Positions 49,880 to 59,464 of a stretch of DNA of 59,464 nt are shown piece by piece. The stretch comes from Cruorifilaria tuberocauda. Its lineage: Eukaryota; Nematoda; Chromadorea; Rhabditida; Onchocercidae. The stretch's first letter is position 1, and every line of letters starts with the position of its first letter. The position numbers and the translations under genes are program-made. The stretch lies in contig JABVXU010000345.1 of NCBI GenBank assembly GCA_013365365.1, positions 1 to 59,464 on the forward strand, read 5' to 3'. The notes beneath the pieces are model-generated. The model was given only the letters and a program-made list of their open reading frames with translations, was not told where the DNA came from and ran no database searches.

Positions 49880-50056
49880 GGTGAGTGTTGCAGGTGGTGC
49901 TTATTATGTGACTGTTGTTATTCTAATTGTGAATTCAATTTTCGTCAATTAACTCCACTAATCTTGTTTTTATTTTCCTTTTTTAACTCAAAATATTTGA
50001 AAAATAAAAAAAAAACTTTTTCCATAATAATAAACTTGTATATTTTTCAATAACAT

Positions 50057-50077
50057 GTCGATTCGATTCGATTCGAT
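50057..50077. repeat. (ATTCG)n short tandem repeat
   Basis: Four copies of a five-base unit. Confidence 0.8.
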
Positions 50078-50837
50078 AGATAGTAGTAATTAAAGTGATG
50101 GTAAAACTTTTAGAGTATATTTCGATAAAATAAAATTCTGTCAATTTCAAGTTATTCGAATCAAAAATTTTAATAACTATTGTAGAGAGCAAATACTTTG
50201 CAGAGGAATTTGGTACATTCTAGATTCATGTATGATTGATACTCTTCGGGAATTATTCGTTTAGGGAAATCAGCTTTCCAATTTTGTTTAAGTACTTCTC
50301 TTTCGCATTCGTATATTTTTTTTGATTTCCGAAATTTATTTTCTTGGAGAGGTGAAAAAATTCTATAAAAACTGATCTATTGTTTCAATAATATTTGAAA
50401 TTGCTTCAAATTTGATATCAATTAGGCTTTGATTAAGAAGATTAAGAGTGATTTGAAATTAAAATGATTGTATGAGAAATTTATGCAATGAAATATTTGT
50501 GACAACTGTTGATTTGCTGATTTCGAAATCGCAAAAATTGATTTTGCAATTCATTTCTGCTCATTTGCTGATTTCGTGAGATAATCAGAAACTGTTTCAA
50601 TCTAGCAGACGTGAAACTGAATTGAACTGATTTCTTTTTGAGCTATATTGATTAAATCACAAGATTGTTTATATTTACACTAGGCTAAATGATAACGATT
50701 CAGTTGGTTAGTTCGTTAATTAGATGATGATTTAATGGGGGTGAGTTAATTAAATTTAACGGAAGAAGTTCAATAACATATGGGTTGGGAAATGAAGAAA
50801 TATGATTGTGAGAATTGTAGTGCACTGGTGTACTTAC

Positions 50838-50911
50838 CACATTGCAGTTGTGATAATGTCTGTCCCCACCCCCGGGAGAACACCTCTGAATTTGGGTCGT
50901 TCTGGTGGATT
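50838..50911 (-). other. Exon-like stretch, strand uncertain
   Basis: A GC-rich island. On the minus strand a GTGCAG acceptor and a consensus GTAAGT donor bound 74 bases reading NPPERPKFRGVLPGVGTDII and a few more residues. On the plus strand a TTGCAG acceptor gives MSVPTPGRTPLNLGRSGGF. Splice-site quality favours minus. Its minus-strand entry phase (0) would fit an upstream donor at 51738 (…SITNQ, GTAGGG). Confidence 0.3.
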
Positions 50912-51647
50912 CTGCACTTCCATTTCTCTCTTAGCCACTTTCTCTTCCCCCTCTACTTGATCCTTCATGTGGCGCTGATGTCCTCTTTCTTATTATTCCG
51001 CTCTTTTATATTTCAATTCCGTTTTAGCAAATACGAGATTGGAGACTGTAATGATTTGTGTAACTTTAACTACTCTCACCAAATTACTTTCCCACATTTT
51101 CATTTATGTCACATTGATTTCAGTTTATGCATAATGTTTCATTTGAAATGATTATACGATACTGATAATGATGGTAAACTTCGATGAGATGATAATCAAG
51201 CAATTAATAATGTTTGAAATTATCGTCGTCCTGTCATACTTCCACCTCTTCCTACTGTGAGTTCTAAGCACATCATGAACAAAATGACATTGAGTACTTC
51301 TTATTACAGTAAAGGTCATGATAAATTATTGTATTCCTTACTTATTCCTCTAGGAAAAAATATGTGAAATATATCAGGGGAAATTAGGGTTCTGCAATAA
51401 CTTATCAGTGTTAGTGATTAGAAATCTATTCCTTTCTCTCTTTTTTTTTTGAATTTCTATTTAATTAAAATGTTATTTGCTACCTTAGATTTTATTAACA
51501 CTAAATTAAATTGTAATATCAAATTACTGTATTAACTTATCGCATAATCAAAATAAAGTAACGAAAATAATTTTTGCAAGAATTTGTGCGAAATATTTTT
51601 TGGTTCGAAAACTGGCATTGGTATTTTTATTAATTTACAAAAATTAC

Positions 51648-51881
51648 TCAGTACAAAAGCATCTTAAGATCGATACCGATACGGCGGCTTTTGCCTTTTT
51701 CCTCTGTACCATTTAAACTGTAACAGCGGTACCCTACCTGGTTGGTAATGGAACAATCAGTCATGAGCAGCAATTGCCAAATCACTACAGACAACGGTAC
51801 AACAAAGTATAAGGAAGAAGTGGTAGCTGTAGCACAGGTATCAACGACACCTCTCATAACAGTTTCATTCGGATCATTCAT
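51648..51881 (-). CDS. Small putative membrane protein, 77 aa (strand uncertain)
   Basis: A true ATG at 51881 opens 77 codons to TGA at 51650-51648. A hydrophobic stretch (LYFVVPLSVVIWQLLLM) could span a membrane, followed by GYRCYSLNGTEEKGKSRRIG. Codon composition at the 3' end is GC-richer than the flanks. The plus strand of the same interval also shows a plausible exon (after CTGTAACAG at 51726: RYPTWLVMEQSVMSSNCQIT…, donor GTATCA). One of the two is probably an exon; I cannot say which from sequence alone. No family recognised. Confidence 0.3.
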   Translation of the reverse strand: MNDPNETVMRGVVDTCATATTSSLYFVVPLSVVIWQLLLMTDCSITNQVGYRCYSLNGTEEKGKSRRIGIDLKMLLY

Positions 51882-51942
51882 GTTCTCCCTCTTAACTCTC
51901 TTCTCTCTTTTGCTCGATCCTTTTTTCCTTCAGATCAATTAA

Positions 51943-53600
51943 CTTTGTTCTCTTCTGATTGCATTATTTATTAACTTCTTCATGTCAAATTAAAACTTTT
52001 AATTTCCTGTTATATAATATATGGAGCAGGCAAATTTTATGCTTGGATTAATTTAAATTCAATTTTATTTTTCAAACGAATACTATCTGATTCGGATTAT
52101 TATTCTTTACATATTGTACTATACATACATGCATAAACTGATTCAAGTCCTAACTTCAAAATTCAATCCATTAGTTTGTTGTCGAACTATGACTTCAAAT
52201 ATGATTTAAAAACAAAAAACTTGCTTCATTTGACCTAAACAAGTTTCAGTTTTCTAATAATGACAACTCGCTTGACCTAAATGAACTCTTTTTTTAATTT
52301 ATTGATAACATTTTTGCGCTGTACTTCAACCAGTATTTGCGCACAAAAGTTTTTTTTTTTTCACTATTATCCTAAATTGCTTTCTTATGTAACATGAAAT
52401 ATGAAATGAAGCTCAAACTTTCATTGAACTATCACACCTTGTCAATTATTTCATATATCTTCTTTCCTCTGTCAAGACATAAATTAAATTAATAACTTCA
52501 TTTAATGACTAATCCACTTCTCATTAATTAAGTTCATTAAACTAATAGTTCCGGTCGACAAATTAATTAAATTAATTCGACTCAAATAAAATAAATCAGG
52601 GTGTATAGAGATTATTGCTTCCGTTTCGCTAAAATTAGCAATCACTTTTTTATCAGATCATGATTTCCGTATAAATTGATTTGATAGATATCTACAAAAT
52701 TATCCTAACATTAAAAGCTTATGTCAAACTTTGTATTTAGCAGTATAAGTGATCGATTTATGTACTCTAGCAAATATTATAATACCTATGCGTAATAAAA
52801 ATATTAATACATACATTTTTTACGATAAATGAAGTTTGAAAAGCACTGGTAGTGTAACCAGAGGATAGATTATATGTATATACTTTATTACCAGAACACT
52901 CTGAGACTCTGAGAGTCCTCTCTGAGAACCTCTTTGAAGCTCTGAGAAAAATTCTCCAAGTAACAAGATGAAATATCATAGTAATCGTATCTTATGAAGA
53001 CTAGCGGATCATCGAAGTAAGGATAGGATATTAGGAAACGAATCGAAAACAGAAATATTGGATAATGAAATTAGTAGGATTAGTATTTTTTCTTGATAGG
53101 TCATCCATTTGTGTTTCCTAAAGAAAATTTTTGAATTTAAATGGCTTATATCTATTTATCTCACAATCTATTAATGCTATTCGAAGTTTTTTGTAAACTT
53201 CAAAAAGATACTTTCAATACTTTCATAACTCAAACATACTTTCAGCTATTTGTTCTGCGAATTAAACTTTCATAGATTTTTTCATTTCAATTGTTATTAT
53301 TTACAAAAATAGAGAGAGTTAATTAAAGTATATTTTTATATTTTTTGCAAACATTAAATTGTTTATATTGATAAGATGATATAGGGCAAAGATTGGTTTG
53401 TTCGTTGATATATGGACAATATAGCTACTCAATTTCAAATGATGAATTAAATTTCCTTGATCACTTTTTGATTACCTATTGGGAAACACAATTTTTCGCT
53501 ACTCTCATGCTGAACTCAAACGAACGTACGGGATATCCCATTACTCGTTCCGATTGTTCATGGAGATGAATTTTATGCAACAATTAGCAAATTGATTTTC
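51943..53600. other. Intergenic AT-rich stretch
   Basis: No gene seen. At about 52893-52946 a run of degenerate CTCTGAGA units (about five) stands out from the AT-rich flanks. Confidence 0.5.
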
Positions 53601-53630
53601 AGTGTGCTTTTTTGGCAGTAGTGAATGTGA

Positions 53631-54890
53631 ATGGGTGAGATTGAAGAGACCGTGCGGAAAAACACACCCCCGCCTCCATATTGTCCTGAGAGGCCACCAC
53701 CGCCCTACTCGGTGATGATTAATGTAAGATTGCCGGATTTGAACATGAGCGAGATCACGGGAAAAGAAGAGATGAGTTGTAACACACCTCATCTTCCATG
53801 TACACCATTTTCAAGCGGATCCGTCACTTCTACCGTTCATCCAAAACTGATTTCAACTCCTGCTACCGTTATTAATACTTTGGGCGGTATCAATCCAGCT
53901 TCCGGTAGGTTAATTTAAATTGAAAATATTGAAGATATCCAACTCTTATCATTTTTTTTTGAATTAAATTACTTTAAATTTCAAGCAAAAAAAAAAGACA
54001 AATGCACTGCATTAGCTATTCATTCAAGCCTTAAGATTCACATACTTATATGTGGAATCGTAACATATTTATATTAGCTTCAATAACCATTCCAATCTTA
54101 ATGTTGATTACTATTTCATCGCCTGGAATCCTAGCAAGTTGCATAGCTCACTCTGTATTTGAAAATGTCATGCTTTAATTAATATCATTATGATTTAAAT
54201 GATAAATGAAATCTTTCCAGGACCAAATAATGCATCATTTTCGCTGAGTAATTATACCGTTAAGAGGGCGATAACCGCAGAGCCGCATGATGAATTTTGT
54301 CCCAAATGTCAGGTATCGTTTTGCAAGACTTTCTACGTCTGTTATGTCCTAGTTAAGATTAACAGTGTGAATTAAGTATTACTCCTCTGAATTTACACTT
54401 TCAAACTAAAAAGATTGAAAATAAGAAAGAATCATGTTTTCATTAGTCATGTTATAACAAAGATAGCGTGAAAACTTGTAAATTCATATTTTAGCTATTG
54501 TACTTTTAACGAATAAGCCTCTGCTTTAGAGCTAAACTTCTGATCAAAGGATGATGATATGATTTAGTTTCATTTTCCCGGAGATTTGCTTTGAATTTTC
54601 ACAAATTAAGATCATTGAATTAATTTTTAATTTCTAATCGATGAGATGTAATTGACAAATATTGATTTATATTCAAATGCAATAATTGTAAATCTTAATT
54701 ACAGTGCCGAATACGTACCAAACAAAGTCATAAATCGGGTCGTCTCACATGGTTACTTGTATTCATCATTCTCATTTTATTTTTTCCAATAGCATTTGTA
54801 CCATTTCTAATCGATTCTTGTAAAGATGTAAGGCATTATTGTCCTAAATGTAACATGTTACTGTCTGTTAAAAAACGATTTTTCTTCTAA
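53631..54890 (+). CDS. LITAF-domain (SIMPLE/CDIP1-like) endosomal membrane protein
   Basis: Three exons, 53631-53904, 54221-54312 and 54705-54890, give 183 residues with matching phases. LITAF proteins are monotopic membrane proteins of late endosomes and lysosomes. They bind zinc through paired CxxC knuckles and recruit NEDD4-type ligases and ESCRT proteins through N-terminal PPxY and P(S/T)AP motifs. Here the N-terminus holds two such sites, PPPPYCPERPPPPYS. The C-terminal domain has the first knuckle in DEFCPKCQ, a basic stretch, the hydrophobic segment TWLLVFIILILFFPIAFVPF, and the second knuckle in HYCPKCN, the HxCPxC signature. The tail is basic (SVKKRFFF). Exon 1 follows two AG acceptors (53602 and 53618), either of which could take a spliced leader. 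The domain call is firm; the biological role is inferred from the family. Confidence 0.9.
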
Positions 54891-55844
54891 TAGCTTACAA
54901 TTGTGATTCATACATGAATAGCTAAAATTTCTCTTAATTTCATATTTCAAGCAAATAGTGTAAAAGTTTTTAGTTATTTATTATTTATTCTTTGCCCAGA
55001 TTATCTTCAAATATTTGAAGAGAAACTAACATCCTTCATGTAAATATTTGATATCATTTTTATTTTATAAAAATCTGCCTCAACTAATTACAGTGTTTAT
55101 ACTATGATGCCATATCTGTGTATATCTATCTATCCTATATATGTCACAAATTTCTTATCATTTCCTCTTCCATTAGCACATCTTATCAATCAATTAACAT
55201 TACTAATCAGTGATAAAATTTTTTTTCATGATCCTATTATGCTGAAACATACAGTTTTGGGAAATATCCTAATCGTCATCACTGCCAATTACAATGAATT
55301 TGTGAAGTACTATTAAAACGAATTTATTAATGGTAAAAGGTGAAATACAATATGAAACATTAATGTAAAGATAAGCACTTATCAAATATACCAGTTGTTA
55401 TTATAGCATGAAAATATAAATGAATCAAGAAATTGCTTTTTGTCCGAAGCATTTGACACTTGAACTTCTAAAATAAAAAGTTTTTGGAGAAAATGAAAAA
55501 TTTTCGATTGTCAAGAACTGCCCGTTTGTACGGAGAATGTAGCATAATTTTCATAGTAAAAATCCGATGTTTAAAACATAATACTAAAAAAATTAATAGC
55601 TTATTTGGTTTATGATCTTTCGGCAGACTAATTTCATTGTTCTGAATTTTCGGTAAATGAACGGAATTTCCGGAAATTTAGTATAATTTATTGAACATCG
55701 GGCAAAATTGTTAATGTGAAGCACGAATGATGATAAAACAGAATGTCGAATCAAACTTGCACTAGTAGGCAAAAAAAAACTTGTACTGAGAGAAACGTTC
55801 AGAAAAAAATCATTGTGGGAATGATTACATATATTTACAGCGTG
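54891..55844. other. Intergenic region between convergent genes
   Basis: Mostly AT-rich. On the minus strand, after a TTTCTCTCAG acceptor near 55783, an open stretch of about 64 codons (to TAA near 55588) could be a last exon of the gene at 55845-56027, if a GTAGCA donor just before that gene's stop is used. I rate this weak. Confidence 0.35.
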
Positions 55845-56027
55845 CTACTGTAAGCAGGATTTGGATAAAGTTTCCACATTCTCACAACTCTCTTCCGGCA
55901 AGTGGACTTTGACAATCGAACAGTTTTTACGAATCCAATCAGCCGGATCGTCGTCAACAGCGTACTCCTTTAAAAATTTCCTGATCGCCGAACATTTTTC
56001 CGAAGACATCAAGTTTTCTTTACCACT
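55845..56027 (-). CDS. Small minus-strand gene, 54 aa or 3' exon (opposite strand also open)
   Basis: After an ATTGCAG acceptor at 56028-56030 the frame runs to TAG at 55847-55845. The first ATG (56009) gives 54 residues, MSSEKCSAIRKFLKEYAVDD and on through DPADWIRKNC to KSCLQ. The peptide is soluble and rich in Lys, Glu and Cys. The frame is also open upstream to about 56080 without an ATG. It is last of a run of four minus-strand genes, 326 bp behind its neighbour, so spliced-leader trans-splicing at the acceptor is a natural reading. The plus strand carries an 88-codon ATG frame over the same DNA (55861-56127). I prefer minus because of gene order, codon choice and the acceptor. Family unknown. 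Confidence 0.4.
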   Translation of the reverse strand, partial: SGKENLMSSEKCSAIRKFLKEYAVDDDPADWIRKNCSIVKVHLPEESCENVETLSKSCLQ

Positions 56028-56353
56028 CTGCAATGAAGAATGGACAAATGAAGTTTTTTTCCACTGTGATATAGAATACTCCGAAATAAAATTTAAATAC
56101 TACTCAGGTGACTTTAGATCATCTTAGCTGTTGGGCAATTCAAACATTAAAATATTTTAATCCATTGCTTGTTTTTGAAAACAGTCAAGAATTTTCCTAT
56201 AAAAAAATAGAATGAAAGTACAGTTAAATGAATGTATATGAATTATTTTCTATGAATGCCTGGTGTAATATTTTTAAATAACTTAAATATTTCAACTTCC
56301 AAATAACTGCCTGATTAATTATAATATTGATGATATATATCACTACTAAGTGT

Positions 56354-56815
56354 CTAAAGTTTTATTACGTCGGAGGAACTGTCACTGGTAGATCTCATGA
56401 CGTAAAGTTTCATCTTTCTTCGCCCTTCTTGTTCAAGCAATTCTCGATATTCCCTTTCCGCGTCGGCAAGTTGCTCCAATCGTTGCACTATTTGCTCGTT
56501 TCGTTCTAATTGAGACTTGTCAGCAGGATCGGGATTGAGCTCTCGCTGTTTCCTTAGTTCCATCTGCTCTTCACGTAGAAGACGTGCCTGAATGGATTTA
56601 ATTAACTGTTAATTCAGTCTTCCAGAACTCTTTTAAAAATCTAATAATAAAAAAAGTATTACTTCTTCCAATCGAGCCTTCGCTGCTTGTAATCTGGTAT
56701 GCAATAATCTTGCCTTTCTGCTTTCATCGCTTGATTTCATCTCTTGTTCATTCGTAAATAAACTCCCACGTTTTAGTGTTTCCAGTATTTTCCCTCTCAT
56801 TTCCGAAGGATCCAT
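56354..56815 (-). CDS. Coiled-coil protein, 128 aa
   Basis: Two exons, 56663-56815 and 56354-56587, phase 0, stop TAG 56356-56354. The start is MDPSEMRGKILETLKRGSLF; the rest is highly charged and alpha-helical: LQAAKARLEE, RLLREEQMELRKQRELNPDP, IVQRLEQLADAEREYRELLE, ending with a Ser/Asp-rich tail (RSTSDSSSDVIKL). This is a short coiled coil with one proline break. An AATTGTAG acceptor lies ten bases before the ATG and the upstream gene stops only 58 bases away, so it is probably trans-spliced as a downstream operon gene. No family recognised; a subunit of a coiled-coil adaptor complex is possible but not shown. Confidence 0.65.
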
Positions 56816-56873
56816 TATTGTTCTACTACAATTTTAAGCATCAAAATAATTTCCATTTTACTGAGACTTAATA

Positions 56874-57407
56874 TTAAAAATTATTTTTCTTTTTCCTTCT
56901 CTTTCTCACTGACAAGAAAAATGTCGCAGATTCTGAGCTTCTCTTATGTTGTAACATATTTCGTCCAGTTATTGTCTCATAAGTTTTATTACTAGCTTCA
57001 GTCATTCTCACAAAAAGATACAATGCAAAACGACTATATTTACTACTTTCTTCTTCCTTCTGTTTTATATGTTTCCTTTGTGGTACTGAGGTATTTAAGG
57101 TTTCACTGTCAGAAATAACTGAAAATGTTAATTTCAAACTTTGCTAATTCAAAAAAAAAGATTAAAAAATATCAAAAAAGAAAATTTGAATAATAAAGCA
57201 GTTAGTAGGACAAAATAAATGGTTTAGATAGAAATTGAATCATAACGTTCATAGTAAATTTACTAAGACTTCCCGTCTTTCCAAATCACACACATTTTGT
57301 AACCAGTCCTTAACCAAAAGATGAAATCTACCGGACGAGTTCTGTTCTCTCAGCCCATACAATAATATTTTGTAAAGGACTAGAAATTTATTTCCTAGAA
57401 TTCTCAT
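56874..57407 (-). CDS. Unidentified protein, 137 aa
   Basis: Two exons, 57264-57407 and 56874-57143, phase 0, with a GTAAAT donor and a TTTTTGAATTAG acceptor. It starts MRILGNKFLVLYKILLYGLR, continues with SSGRFHLLVKDWLQNVCDLE, and ends in a basic tail (RKRRKKKNNF). The tail could be a nuclear localisation signal. Its ATG lies 94 bases after the stop of the gene upstream and its stop lies 58 bases before the next start, an operon-like arrangement. The exon 2 acceptor is chosen by phase; a second AG 20 bases further in would give the wrong frame. No domain recognised. Confidence 0.55.
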
Positions 57408-57501
57408 AAATCAAAATTTCATAAAATTCGTTCTAATTCCGATGCATTTCATAGACTTAAAAGATATACTTGTGATCCTTAAGAAAATGACATTTAACAA
57501 A

Positions 57502-59464
57502 TCACTCTGCGTTTGCGATTCTTTTCAGAACAGAAGAAAGAACAATTAATAAGATGGAAAATTAATTCCGATGAGATATACGCAAGCATTTCGTCCGTTT
57601 TACTTTCCTTCCTTTACTGTTTTATTGAATTATTAATTAGTGAATAATACAAAACTTACGATGTCCATTTCTGCCAACTGTTTTCCACAATTGTCTTATT
57701 AGAATTCGTCATAGAATCAGTGTCATTCAAGATCGTTTCGTTTTTCCCTCCTTCTGCATAAACATACCGATCAGAATATACTTTTCCTAATTCTTTGATG
57801 ATACTAAACTTATGTCCACTGCTGAGCGAGTTCAAAATGTTCATCTACAAAAAAAAGATTAAAATTTTTGATAAAATGATATAGGGCTATGATTGCATCT
57901 TTAAAACTTCCCATTGTTGCCCAAACTTCAAGCCGTTCAGATAAAATCTTCTAGTGCCGGATTTCAGTTCTAGTTAATTGTAGCTCTATTAAACCTATGA
58001 ACCATGTACCGACAAAAAAATCTCAACCAAAGAACCAGCGATAAAAGCAGTTTTTCATATCATTCAGATTTTAATGTAATTTTGAAATATTAAAAAAATC
58101 GATCAAACTAATATAATTTTCAGCAATCATTCTATTTGAAACTATAATAGATTTGGTAGGATAATTTTAAATTAGTAATTAACCTTTTTGTTTTTTCGAT
58201 CTCTTCCATTTCTTGAAATTTTGCTTTTTTTTTGTAACATTAACGCCATTTTGCGCTCAAAAACTCGCAGCTGCTCACGCAATGCTTCCCATGAATCTTG
58301 CCATCTCTCACTGCTCTCTTGAACAAATTCCACAGTAGTTCCCGAGGTCCCATAAGACTCGGGAGCTTCAGTACCAATCAGCTTCTGTCCCGAAATCAAG
58401 TTCGCTTCATTCTGGCTAACATTATTCGACACATTCAACAATCTTCCCAGCGTTCCATTCATTTTCTCAAACGTTTCATCTAATCGTCCCTTAACCATTG
58501 AACTATCTATGCTGGAAACCATACCAGTACTGTCAGAGTATACGGCTGTGGGCTTCGATGCTAATGAATGCGCACGAATATAAATATCATTGGAATCTGT
58601 TTTATTTGCAACATCGAGGCGTTTCTCTTCGAATTTCACCATCTTCGAGACAATTTCAGACGATGAAAATATCTCTGTTGTTTCATATCGTCCTTCTATG
58701 TCGGACAGTCTCCTTCCAGCTCCTTCAATGGCCGTGGCGGTAGTCATCTGACCTGCATCGACTTCAGAGCTTGTTACACCTGATAACACACCTTTCATCG
58801 ACGGTACAGTCCGCATCATTTCCATTAGACCTTCATCAGTGGGCAAAAATCTAACCGGTACGGATACTGAAGGAATTTTCTTTGTCATCTGTCGAGGTGC
58901 CTTACTTCCATTCTGCTCAATTTCTGTCGCATAACCTAAAGTTGACAATGCGTATTTTCCTGGTGAATCTTGTAGTGTTGAGAATGACGAATAAGCATCA
59001 TCGTTAAAAAGCCTTGAAATCGACATGCTCCGATCAGACTGCACTGTCTGAACAGAAGACGGGCCATATTCTTGAAGCGGTGTTGATTCTCTTCTTTCCA
59101 CCTGTTTCTTATACTCCTTTCCAGTTAGTACAACTCCTTCAGGTCCTCCACCTTCTTCACCTTGTTTCCCAACTTCTTCAGCTCGTTCTTCTTTTCCAAT
59201 TACTTCACTTCCTTCAGGTCGTTCGTGTCCCTTCGCCCTCTTGTATTCTGGACCTTTCTCTTCTCCAGCTCCTTCTATTCCTTCTCCTTCAGCTCCTGCA
59301 ATTCCTTCTCCTTCCTTATCTTCTGGTCCTCTAGTCCCTTCTCCCTCTTTTCCTTCAATTCCTGCAATTCCTTCCTCTTTTCCTTCTGGACCTTTAGCTT
59401 CTTCTCCTTCTCTTCCTTCTGGACCTTTAACCCCTTCTCCCTTTCCTTCAACTCCCGTAATTCT
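57502..59464 (-). CDS. Large Gly/Glu/Lys-repeat protein, 3' part (5' end beyond window)
   Basis: Exons 58184-59464, 57660-57844 and 57502-57520 give at least 494 residues, ending WQKWTSIANAE; the first exon stays open to the window edge. Residues from the edge to about 59100 are low-complexity repeats of GPEGxEGE and GEGIAGxEG type (Gly, Glu, Lys, some Pro) that recall collagen superficially but lack a strict Gly-X-Y. Then follows a Ser/Thr-rich, probably disordered region (RESTPLQEYGPSSVQ, RSMSISRLFNDDAYSSF) and a helical segment (WQDSWEALREQLRVFERKMA) with a basic end (SKISRNGRDRKNKK). The donor after NKK is GTTAAT. The last tiny exon is chosen because its phase fits. An alternative end is a stop two codons beyond the donor at 58183. 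Function unknown. Confidence 0.6.
59106..59464 (-). repeat. Purine-rich coding repeat (GAA/GGA/AAG units)
   Basis: On the minus strand the DNA is almost pure purine, with GGAGAAGG, GAAGGAAAAG and GGTCCAGAAGG units repeated at irregular 20-60 bp spacing. Part of the exon of the preceding entry. Confidence 0.7.

Noticed and set aside
58298..58743. Plus-strand frames of 61 and 81 codons, and a 106-codon Leu-rich frame at 59014-59334.
   Set aside because: All are shadows of the minus-strand exon 58184-59464; the Leu-rich one is the complement of the GAA/GGA repeat.
1..59464. Search by eye for tRNA, rRNA, CRISPR arrays, bacterial operons or prophage.
   Set aside because: No cloverleaf, rRNA-like, spaced-repeat or prokaryotic gene signature was seen; spliced exons throughout show a eukaryotic nuclear genome.

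Overview
The window is AT-rich eukaryotic nuclear DNA. Genes are split into small exons, most acceptors end in TTTCAG or TTTTAG, and several start codons sit a few bases after an unpaired acceptor, as expected for spliced-leader trans-splicing. The proteins that can be named, including a CRB3-type Crumbs tail, a beta-integrin relative and TFIIH p62, together with the base composition, suggest a parasitic nematode, probably of the spirurid/filarial type. The species cannot be fixed from the sequence alone. All gene models were built by hand from reading frames, splice sites and intron phase.

Layout. At 436-1915 (+) lie the last five exons of an SLC18B1-like transporter. About 11.8 kb of AT-rich DNA follows, with microsatellites and a foldback element at 5184-5584. 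At 13684-19113 (+) is an eleven-exon, integrin-beta-like gene with PSI, hybrid and four I-EGF domains. It has no beta-I (vWA) domain and appears to end in a GPI signal. After a sparse stretch, 26488-27295 (+) holds a CRB3 homologue flanked by two inverted copies of a ~280-300 bp repeat. At 32104-32452 a GC-richer exon-like block carries three back-to-back RNA hairpins. A 28-bp minisatellite follows at 32913-33080, then a 65-aa putative secreted protein at 33832-34488 (+).

From 34994 to 39752 the minus strand holds the TFIIH p62 gene (GTF2H1, twelve exons) and, downstream on the same strand, two exons of a lipocalin-like protein. A long unidentified gene lies at 40983-48626 (+). A LITAF-like endosomal membrane protein lies at 53631-54890 (+), preceded by weak exons of uncertain strand. 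The last 3.6 kb is a tight minus-strand cluster of four genes, none identified. Gaps of 94 and 58 bp between the first three suggest an operon. The first of them runs off the right edge in a Gly/Glu/Lys-rich repeat.

The strongest biology is at the cell surface and in polarity. One gene is a beta-integrin relative from which the ligand-binding beta-I domain is cleanly missing at a phase-1 intron. Another is a minimal Crumbs protein whose PDZ ligand reads EGLI instead of ERLI. The best non-coding signal is the triple hairpin, in which every departure from perfect complementarity is a G-U wobble.
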